Assembly: GCA_018667205.1 (NCBI GenBank)
Contig: JABIVN010000355.1
Location: 1 to 5,136, forward strand
DNA from: Gammaproteobacteria bacterium
GTDB lineage: Bacteria > Pseudomonadota > Gammaproteobacteria > Pseudomonadales > Azotimanducaceae
Length of the DNA stretch: 5,136 nt
Direction of reading: 5' to 3'
Shown here: piece after piece, positions 1 through 5,136 of the stretch
Layout: the number at the start of each line of letters is the position of its first letter
Numbering within the stretch: position 1 is the stretch's first letter
Notes under the pieces: generated by a model
Told to the model about the DNA's origin: nothing
Databases searched by the model: none
The model's input: the letters and a program-made list of their open reading frames with translations, nothing else
Program-made: the position numbers and the translations under genes

Positions 1-106
1 GGCGTAGATATTTTTAATGCAAGACCGCGACTTCAGTTAAAGAGGCGACTGAATTAGTCTTCCGAATAGTGAAGCTCAGCATCAGCATGATTATCCGGTT
101 GTAGTG

Positions 107-138
107 GTACCCTGCCTTCAAAGGAGAAAGCAGGGCAC
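107..138 (-). terminator. Hairpin just downstream of the receptor gene (possible transcript 3' end)
   Basis: On the minus-strand transcript, positions 138-126 pair with 107-119 to give a 13-bp stem with a 6-nt loop (125-120). Two of the pairs are G-U (136/109 and 129/116). On the opposite strand these become A-C mismatches, so the structure favours the receptor transcript. It begins 11 nt after the receptor stop codon. No U-run follows it (next bases CACUAC), so it is not a textbook intrinsic terminator. It may instead protect a processed 3' end or assist factor-dependent termination. The pairing is read directly; the role is inferred. Confidence 0.4.
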
Positions 139-149
139 ACCAGAGGCGG

Positions 150-2687
150 TTAGTTGAAGTTATACGTGAGTGCCATCGTCACCAGCCTGGGGGGCGCGAT
201 AGATCCGGTCATATCACCGTTAACCCCTGGGTTAATTTTTGCCAGAGGCTTATTGCCGATGGAAGTGACATAGATCTCGTTAAAGCAATTGGTGCAGCTG
301 ACGCCCACCTCCCATGGACCATCCTGTTGGAAAAGGGTTGCCGCGAGATGTGTCACCGTTCGGTCTGGAACGTCCGTGAAAGGCTGATTTAGTCCCCGTT
401 CACCATTGTTGTGATGGATCGTATCAAACGACGCTTCCAGTCCCCAACTGTTAAAGACAGTCGTGTTGTAAGTAGCGCCAATGTTTATCACAAGCGGTGG
501 TCCACCGTAGGCCTTGCCGGACAGGTCCTGGATGGCCACTCCGTCAGGACCGATATGGCAGCCCGGCCCCTTTTGCGTTGCAAGATCGCTGCGAGCGCCA
601 TCAACCGCGTGACACCCGGCATCGTCCCACTTGGTGAACGCCAGGTGGGCATAAGAGAGTGCCGCGCGTAATTTAATCGCGCCGTTCATCTGGTAGATAA
701 CATTGGCTTCAACGCCGTAATTTTCAGCTTCGGCGGCGTTTTGCAAGGTGAAGGTCGTGGTGTTTGAGTTAAAGATGCCGACCTGCAGGTCTTCAGATTC
801 AAAATAGAAACCAATGATTTCAGCGCTGAGTCGGTTGTCCATAAAGCGACCCTTCATTCCCGCCTCAAAACCGTTAACCGTCGTTTCATCAAACACAAGG
901 GTATCGTTAGCAACGTCAGTTGGCAGCGAGGCAAGATTAGGTACGGTTCCTGGGTTTGAAATACCGGCAGACTGAAAGCCTGTTTTATAGGCACCGTAGA
1001 ACATTAGGTTTTCACGCGGATGGTAGCTGAGGGTGAATTCCGGTGACGTATTATCGGTCGAATCTGCAGGGTTATAGGTCAATCCGACTGGGCCGAACCC
1101 AAGACCGCCGCTATTTTCAAACAGGTTACCACCGACCGCTTTGCGATCTTCATCCGTGTACCGAACCCCGCCGGAAACTGTCCATTGGTCATTGATCTGG
1201 TAATCAACGCTACCGAAAACGGAGAAACTCTCTATATCGTTGTCCCAATGTTGGTGATAATTGATGTAGCTGCCCGTATAAGGTGCAGGTGCACTATTGG
1301 CTGGTACTGACGCACCAAAAATGTTGCTCAGATTCTCAGTCAGGATCTGAACAGGTGCATCAAGGTCACGGGTCATGTCCTCGTAGAAGACTCCGGCCAG
1401 GAAGTTAAGCTTGCCATCAAAATCCGACTGAATACGAAACTCCTGGGTGAAGGACTCTCCTGACTCGCCCTGTTCGGAGACAACGACAGCAAAGCTGGTG
1501 TAGTCGTAATTGGTGTATTCAAGATGCTTGTAATCCCAATAACTGGTCAATGAAGTCACCAGGTAGTTGCCAAGATCCCAGTTTAATTCCAGGGTATAGA
1601 TATCGTTCTCAACGCGATTGTAAAAACGATCGTTTTCATCAAGACCCGGGTGTGCGTTGATAACGTCGGCAGGCGGTAAGGCGCCGTTTCTTTCCAGCCT
1701 CGGAGAGTTAGTACAAGTTTGGGAAACGTCCGGCCAACGGAATGGGCCGGCCCCGTAGTAGGGGTTAGCGCCTACGCCATCGGCACAGGCGACTAATACG
1801 GTAACGCCAGAGTCATTTTGTTCAGACTCCGAATAGAACACTTTAAGTTTCGCCTCAAAGTTATCTGTAGGCTCCCAGACCGTCGTCCAGCGAACTACCG
1901 TTTGTTCCTGACCGGGGTATTTATCATACGAAGGACCACGAACGGGTAGGGGCGTTGAGTATTGCGTTATGCCGACAGCGCCGTCGGGGAGGTTGTTGTC
2001 GATAACCTGTGCAGAATTATCGAGCCAGCCACCGTTCATATCCTGGAACCTGCCAGCGATACGCATTGCAAGGGTATCACCAACCGGAAAAGAGATTCCG
2101 GCTTCAAGCACTGGGTCTTCTGAAACAAATTCATAGCTTGCCCGAACAAACCCTTCTATATCGTTGCCGATGGTCGGTGACTTACTGGTCACTCCGATAA
2201 CACCAGCGGGGCTGTTTTTACCAAAATAAAGCGATTGCGGTCCCTTTAGTACTTCCACTGATTGTAGGTCAAAAAATCCAACATCCAGCACGTGGCTTCG
2301 CTGGAAGGACATGCCATCCAATACCAGTGAAACGGGTTGGTCAGTGCCATAATCAGTGGCAAGGTTGCCGACACCACGAATTGAGATGTTGCCACCCTGG
2401 CCGCCACCGGCAGCGTGGCTTATGGATAAACCGGGTATGCGTTGCGTTAATTCAGCCAGATCACGTGTGCGATACCGGTCTAGTTCCTCCGCGGTCAACA
2501 CCGCGGCGGAAACCGGTACGTCAATTAGCCGTTCTTCCCGTTTTCGGGCGGTAACAATCACTTCTTCAATGCCTACAGCTTCTTCAGCGTGTATTGAAGT
2601 GATTGCGGTGAGCATACTGGTGATAGCAAGAGAAGAGAGCCCGAACGCGCGGATGGTCTGGCGAGATAAAGATTTCAATGAAAGCAT
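150..2687 (-). CDS. TonB-dependent outer-membrane receptor, substrate unknown
   Basis: Complete 845-residue receptor for energy-dependent uptake of a ligand (iron chelate, vitamin, sugar or other) across the outer membrane, powered by TonB-ExbB-ExbD. Residues 1-34 form a signal peptide (K5, R9, R13, then a hydrophobic core, likely cut after SIHA). The TonB box and linker lie at about 40-53 (EEVIVTARKREER). The plug spans about 54-172, with DVPVSAAVLTAEEL, NISIRGVG (100-107), PVSLVLDGM (118-126) and VEVLKGPQ (144-151) followed by FGKNSPAGVI. The rest is a 22-strand-type barrel ending LTYNFN, with the usual terminal Phe at 844 and one extra Asn. The start is supported by AAGAGGA, 7 nt upstream of the ATG. 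Length is normal for the family. Six cysteines stand out: 301/325, 692/710 (each of the latter followed by His) and a CTNC at 798-801. The gene appears monocistronic, with no partner gene in view, so no substrate is assigned. Confidence 0.95.
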   Translation of the reverse strand: MLSLKSLSRQTIRAFGLSSLAITSMLTAITSIHAEEAVGIEEVIVTARKREERLIDVPVSAAVLTAEELDRYRTRDLAELTQRIPGLSISHAAGGGQGGNISIRGVGNLATDYGTDQPVSLVLDGMSFQRSHVLDVGFFDLQSVEVLKGPQSLYFGKNSPAGVIGVTSKSPTIGNDIEGFVRASYEFVSEDPVLEAGISFPVGDTLAMRIAGRFQDMNGGWLDNSAQVIDNNLPDGAVGITQYSTPLPVRGPSYDKYPGQEQTVVRWTTVWEPTDNFEAKLKVFYSESEQNDSGVTVLVACADGVGANPYYGAGPFRWPDVSQTCTNSPRLERNGALPPADVINAHPGLDENDRFYNRVENDIYTLELNWDLGNYLVTSLTSYWDYKHLEYTNYDYTSFAVVVSEQGESGESFTQEFRIQSDFDGKLNFLAGVFYEDMTRDLDAPVQILTENLSNIFGASVPANSAPAPYTGSYINYHQHWDNDIESFSVFGSVDYQINDQWTVSGGVRYTDEDRKAVGGNLFENSGGLGFGPVGLTYNPADSTDNTSPEFTLSYHPRENLMFYGAYKTGFQSAGISNPGTVPNLASLPTDVANDTLVFDETTVNGFEAGMKGRFMDNRLSAEIIGFYFESEDLQVGIFNSNTTTFTLQNAAEAENYGVEANVIYQMNGAIKLRAALSYAHLAFTKWDDAGCHAVDGARSDLATQKGPGCHIGPDGVAIQDLSGKAYGGPPLVINIGATYNTTVFNSWGLEASFDTIHHNNGERGLNQPFTDVPDRTVTHLAATLFQQDGPWEVGVSCTNCFNEIYVTSIGNKPLAKINPGVNGDMTGSIAPPRLVTMALTYNFN

Positions 2688-2789
2688 AGTGTTTCCTCTT
2701 ATTAGTCTAGGGACTTGAACCTATCTTTTATCTGTTTCTTTGCGATGACTTCGTGCCAAGTCCAATTTGTAAGGAACTTGAGCCTGATC

Positions 2790-2819
2790 ACAATACGCTA
2801 ATTTTCAAGCACTTGTAAA
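2790..2819 (-). promoter_or_regulatory. Possible sigma-70 promoter of the receptor gene
   Basis: Read on the minus strand, TTTACA (2819-2814, 5 of 6 to the -35 consensus) and TATTGT (2795-2790, 4 of 6 to the -10 consensus) are 18 bp apart. They would start a transcript near 2783, giving a leader of about 95 nt before the ATG at 2687. A weak CRP-like half-site (TGTGA, minus strand 2792-2788) overlaps the -10 end. A dyad lies just upstream of the -35. This is the best match I found upstream of the gene, but such matches are common by chance. Confidence 0.25.
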
Positions 2820-2823
2820 TAGT

Positions 2824-2837
2824 TGTAGTTGACTACA
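2824..2837. promoter_or_regulatory. Short dyad next to the putative receptor promoter, operator candidate
   Basis: TGTAGT and ACTACA form perfect 6-bp inverted arms around a 2-bp centre (TG). The dyad lies 4 bp upstream of the tentative -35 element of the receptor gene. Its size and symmetry suit a dimeric helix-turn-helix repressor or activator. No second copy of the full dyad was seen in the window and no regulator gene is nearby, so function is inferred from position only. Confidence 0.25.
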
Positions 2838-3000
2838 CCAATGGGGGTGATCCACAAGATGAAGCACTAAGGTGCGTTTAGCGTCTACAAGGGTAATGTT
2901 GGCTAAGGCTATGCCGCTCGTAGATCTGGTAGGCAACGCAACATCAAACTGTTTCGGAGTGATTGAGTTAAAGGTCTGTGACCGCACTGCACTGGGTCAA

Positions 3001-3082
3001 GGGCTTGCCTAAGGGGATTGTTTAAGTGGATTGTTTAAGTGGATTGCTTGAAGTGGATTGCTTGAAGTGGATTGTTTGAAGT
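3001..3082. repeat. Tandem repeat, 13/14-bp units
   Basis: Five head-to-tail units: GGATTGTTTAAGT (3015-3027 and 3028-3040), GGATTGCTTGAAGT (3041-3054 and 3055-3068) and GGATTGTTTGAAGT (3069-3082). A sixth, degenerate unit (3001-3014, GGGCTTGCCTAAGG) abuts the left end. Neighbouring copies are identical in pairs, which suggests recent stepwise duplication by replication slippage. The mixed 13- and 14-bp length argues against a coding repeat. There are no spacers and no palindromic units, so it is not CRISPR. Function is unknown. Confidence 0.85.
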
Positions 3083-3172
3083 GTGGAAGGAGGGTCGTGG
3101 CTAAACGTAGTCTTGCGCCAACGCTTAGTGGCTTTGTTAAGTCGCGCCCAGGTTGGTAACAGAAGAATATTG

Positions 3173-3200
3173 AAAACTACCCCCGTTTCCGGGGGTAGTT
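3173..3200 (-). terminator. Rho-independent terminator of the pnt operon
   Basis: The minus-strand transcript forms a perfect 11-bp stem (AACTACCCCCG pairing with CGGGGGTAGTT; 3200-3190 with 3185-3175) closed by a stable GAAA tetraloop. It starts 6 nt after the pntB stop codon. The stem runs into a short TTTT (3176-3173) and then CAATATT, so the U-run is brief. The plus-strand orientation has no U-run, which fits termination of leftward transcription from pntB. Confidence 0.8.
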
Positions 3201-3206
3201 GATGAC

Positions 3207-4568
3207 TTAGCCGAACTCGGAGATGACGCCCTGAATAGATTCTTTGGCATCACCGAATAACATTCGAGTGTTTTCACCAAAGAAGAGCGGGTTGTCTACA
3301 CCAGAGAACCCCGAAGCCATGGAGCGTTTCAAAACGAAAACCGTCCGTGCCTGATCAACGTTAATGATAGGCATGCCATAGATAGGACTGTCTTCGTCTT
3401 CTCGTGCGCTGGGGTTAACCACGTCGTTGGCCCCAATCACCACAGCGATGTCAACGTTCTCAATCCTTGGATTAATGTCGTCCATTTCAACCAGTTGTTC
3501 GTAGGGTACGTCGGCTTCTGCGAGCAGCACGTTCATGTGACCAGGCATTCGTCCGGCGACAGGATGAATGGCGTAGCTTACTTCGCAACCATTGGCTTCC
3601 AGAATTTCACCAAGTTCTTTCACAACGTGCTGAGCCTGCGCAACTGCCATACCGTAACCAGGCACGAAGCAGACATTGCTGGCGGCTTCAAATAGGTAAT
3701 AAGCGTCTTCAACAGAGATGGGTTTAACTTCACCCTCAATAGCCTTGCTTTGCTTAACTGCACCGAATCCGCTGAACAGAACGTTCGCCAGGGATCTATT
3801 CATGGCCTTGCACATGATGTTGGTCAGGATGATACCTGAGGCACCAACCAGTGAGCCGGCAACGATTAAGATGTTGTTGTTAATTGCGAAACCGGCTGCA
3901 CAAGCAGCAATGCCAGAGTAGCTATTCAGCAACGAAATCACCACTGGCATGTCAGCGCCGCCAATCGGAATTACAGCCATAATACCAAGCAGCAATGCAA
4001 GACCGAGGGTGATATACAACCACTGACTTTCAGGCCCAGGGTCAAGACAGAACTGGTAAGACGCGTACACGATGCCAACCAGGAGCAGGCTGTTAACGAT
4101 CCGTTGTCCTTTAAAGACAATGGCAGCACTGTTCATTACTTCGGCAAGTTTGGCGTAGGCGATAAGGCTGCCGGTAAAGGTCAGACCACCAATAAGGATC
4201 GCGAGTAGAATAGTCACGGCAGTGAATGTGTCGATGCCGCCACCGTAAAGGGTTGCCCAGCCAACCAGCAGGCTAGCTGCACCACCGGAACCGTTGAAGA
4301 GCGCGACCATCTCGGGCATTGAAGTCATGCCAACGAGTCTCGCAGCCAGTGCACCAACGATAGCGCCCAGGACCATGCCACCGGCTATGTATTCATAACT
4401 GACGATGCCTTCGGCTGTCAGGCCGGCGACGACAGCGATCAACATACCGATCGATGAAAACAGGTTGCCACGCCTTGCGGTAGCAGGTGAACCCAGCATC
4501 TTGAGTCCAAAGATGAACAGGGCTGCTGAAACAATGTAAGAAAGGTTAGCTAATAGTTCGATATTCAT
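3207..4568 (-). CDS. pntB: NAD(P) transhydrogenase subunit beta
   Basis: Complete 453-residue beta subunit of the inner-membrane proton-translocating transhydrogenase, which moves hydride between NAD(H) and NADP(H) coupled to proton flux (usually making NADPH). Residues 1 to about 255 are a multi-helix membrane domain (about nine helices). They include MPEMVALFN (84-92), GGADMPVVISLLNSYSG (203-219; D206 and N215 match E. coli PntB D213 and N222) and IMCKAMNRS (251-259). After a linker, residues about 290-453 form the NADP(H)-binding domain III: GYGMAVAQAQ (304-313), HPVAGRMPGHMNVLLAEA (335-352), GANDVVNP (379-386), KRSMASGFSGVDNPLFF (414-430) and MLFGDAK (436-442). Length is close to the 462 residues of E. 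coli PntB. The ATG overlaps the pntAB stop (ATGA), with AGGTGG 6 nt upstream. Odd point: the position of E. coli His91 is Asn92, and no His occurs in the membrane domain. Confidence 0.97.
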   Translation of the reverse strand: MNIELLANLSYIVSAALFIFGLKMLGSPATARRGNLFSSIGMLIAVVAGLTAEGIVSYEYIAGGMVLGAIVGALAARLVGMTSMPEMVALFNGSGGAASLLVGWATLYGGGIDTFTAVTILLAILIGGLTFTGSLIAYAKLAEVMNSAAIVFKGQRIVNSLLLVGIVYASYQFCLDPGPESQWLYITLGLALLLGIMAVIPIGGADMPVVISLLNSYSGIAACAAGFAINNNILIVAGSLVGASGIILTNIMCKAMNRSLANVLFSGFGAVKQSKAIEGEVKPISVEDAYYLFEAASNVCFVPGYGMAVAQAQHVVKELGEILEANGCEVSYAIHPVAGRMPGHMNVLLAEADVPYEQLVEMDDINPRIENVDIAVVIGANDVVNPSAREDEDSPIYGMPIINVDQARTVFVLKRSMASGFSGVDNPLFFGENTRMLFGDAKESIQGVISEFG

Positions 4569-4858
4569 TTTTTGCCACCTGCTTTCTTGCTTTTGAACAT
4601 GCCTAGCATGCGGTCGGTTACGAGGTAGCCGCCGACAACGTTAACAGTGGCGAATGCCACTGCCGCGGTGCCAAGGTATTTACCCATTTCGTTGTCTACC
4701 ATGCCCGACGCCAGAAACGCGCCGGCCAGTGTGATACCGGAAATCGCGTTTGCACCAGACATCAGCGGCGTGTGCAGCGTTGCAGGTACCTTGGAAATTA
4801 GTTCAAATCCAAGGAATACCGATAGCACTAGAATAAAAATCAGAAATATAATTTCCAT
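4565..4858 (-). CDS. pntAB: NAD(P) transhydrogenase subunit alpha part 2 (membrane alpha-2)
   Basis: Complete 97-residue membrane subunit that, with the PntB membrane domain, forms the proton path of transhydrogenase. Three hydrophobic segments are visible: about 2-20, 31-52 and 60-83. They are followed by a lysine-rich cytosolic tail (KSKKAGGKK). The family signature VPATLHTPLMSGANAISGI lies at 24-42, and NVVGGYLVTDRMLGMF at 73-88. As a separate short gene it corresponds to the C-terminal membrane part of the fused E. coli PntA, so this is the three-subunit arrangement known from Rhodospirillum rubrum and Thermus. It starts 2 nt after the pntAA stop codon ends, with AGGGGA 7 nt before the ATG inside the end of pntAA, and overlaps pntB by 4 nt. 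Both arrangements suggest translational coupling and fixed subunit ratios. Ser40 replaces the histidine found in the NxIHG motif of the Thermus subunit. Confidence 0.95.
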   Translation of the reverse strand: MEIIFLIFILVLSVFLGFELISKVPATLHTPLMSGANAISGITLAGAFLASGMVDNEMGKYLGTAAVAFATVNVVGGYLVTDRMLGMFKSKKAGGKK

Positions 4859-4859
4859 T

Positions 4860-5136
4860 TTAGCTTCCCCTTATGTTCTTGATGGCGTCGTTTACTAGAC
4901 TACCGTCGTGTGTAATAACGCAGCCCTTGAGAATGTCATCATCAAGGTCGAGGTTGAAAGTTTTACTTTCTTCATCCCAATATTCGCTGACGAGGTTATA
5001 GAGGTTGGATGAGTACATCTGACTGGCGTCACTGGACACGTGCGCCGGCAGGTTAGCGACACCAATAATGGAAACACCATTAATATCAACTGTTTCGTCT
5101 GGCTTTGATCCTTCAAAGTTACCGCCGGAATCAACC
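4860..5136 (-). CDS. pntAA: NAD(P) transhydrogenase subunit alpha part 1, C-terminal fragment
   Basis: Only the last 91 residues are in the window; the gene continues beyond the right edge. The visible frame begins VDSGGNFEGSKPDETVDING and contains IIGVANLPAHVSSDAS and QMYSSNLYNLVSEYW, ending KNIRGS before TAA at 4862-4860. These match the end of the soluble NAD(H)-binding domain I of transhydrogenase: a GGNxE segment, then NLPxxVxxDASxxYxxNLxN. This domain binds NAD(H) and passes hydride to NADP+ bound on PntB. The stop codon just before pntAB shows that the alpha subunit is split, not fused as in E. coli. Upstream regulation cannot be seen. Confidence 0.93.
   Translation of the reverse strand, partial: VDSGGNFEGSKPDETVDINGVSIIGVANLPAHVSSDASQMYSSNLYNLVSEYWDEESKTFNLDLDDDILKGCVITHDGSLVNDAIKNIRGS

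Larger units (their letters stand above)
2688..3206. other. Intergenic region between pntB and the receptor gene
   Basis: About 520 bp with no convincing protein-coding gene. From right to left it holds the pnt terminator hairpin, a short basic reading frame with a strong but closely spaced SD (3087-3159), a tandem repeat (3001-3082), a stretch without visible signals (about 2840-3000), then the dyad, tentative promoter and leader of the receptor gene. Within the leader, GGACTTG and CAAGTCC (2763-2757 and 2717-2711 on the minus strand) are complementary but 39 nt apart. No tRNA, rRNA, IS end or riboswitch could be recognised. Confidence 0.7.

Noticed and set aside
1..57. Open plus-strand frame from the window edge (ending KRRLN then TAG), possibly the tail of an upstream gene
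   Set aside because: Only 18 codons, no motif and no way to see upstream sequence. It could be chance.
2356..2718. 120-codon plus-strand frame opposite the start of the receptor gene
   Set aside because: It is antisense to a strongly supported gene encoding signal peptide and plug, and its translation resembles no family I know. A shadow frame.
2711..2721. GGTTCAAGTCC on the minus strand, resembling a tRNA T-loop
   Set aside because: The flanking bases do not form a T-stem beyond two pairs, and there is no acceptor stem, anticodon arm or D-arm. It lies in the receptor leader and is most likely chance.
2777..2792. CRP-like site (TGTGA-N6-TCAAG on the minus strand)
   Set aside because: Only one half-site is good; the other matches three of five bases. 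Mentioned under the promoter but not called as a site.
2805..2987. 60-codon minus-strand reading frame in the intergenic region
   Set aside because: It needs a GTG start with no SD upstream, has no recognisable motif, and runs into the likely receptor promoter. No basis for calling it a gene.
3001..3082. Tandem repeat considered as a CRISPR array or IS remnant
   Set aside because: Units are directly adjacent with no spacers, are too short, and have no inverted repeats, target duplication or transposase nearby.
4895..5134. 79-codon minus-strand frame at the right edge
   Set aside because: It overlaps pntAA in another frame. The pntAA frame carries the conserved NAD-domain motifs and ends exactly before pntAB.

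Overview
The window looks like chromosomal DNA of a Gram-negative proteobacterium, most likely an aquatic gammaproteobacterium. This is an inference from a large TonB-dependent outer-membrane receptor of the 'EEVIVTARKREE' type, a three-gene proton-translocating transhydrogenase, clear Shine-Dalgarno sites and roughly balanced base composition. All three complete genes, and the partial one at the right edge, lie on the minus strand. They are read from right to left.

Right half (3207-5136): the end of pntAA (NAD(H)-binding alpha-1 subunit, cut by the window edge), then complete pntAB (membrane alpha-2 subunit) and pntB (beta subunit: membrane domain plus NADP(H)-binding domain). pntAA and pntAB are separated by 1 nt, and pntAB and pntB overlap by 4 nt (ATGA), so they form one tightly coupled operon. 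A perfect 11-bp hairpin with a GAAA loop follows the pntB stop and is the likely operon terminator. Together the products couple hydride transfer between NAD(H) and NADP(H) to proton movement across the inner membrane.

Middle (2688-3206): about 520 bp without a convincing gene. It holds the pnt terminator, a 13/14-bp tandem repeat of five clear units (plus one degenerate unit), a short dyad, a tentative promoter and the leader of the receptor gene.

Left half (1-2687): one complete 845-residue TonB-dependent receptor with signal peptide, TonB box, plug and beta-barrel. No transporter, sensor or enzyme lies next to it in this window, so its substrate cannot be told. Its transcript can form a 13-bp hairpin just after the stop. 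Positions 1-106 hold nothing I can identify.

I see no strong evidence for an undescribed system. The points most worth a second look are a transhydrogenase membrane domain that lacks both histidine positions usually discussed for proton conduction, unusual cysteine pairs in the receptor, and the intergenic tandem repeat.
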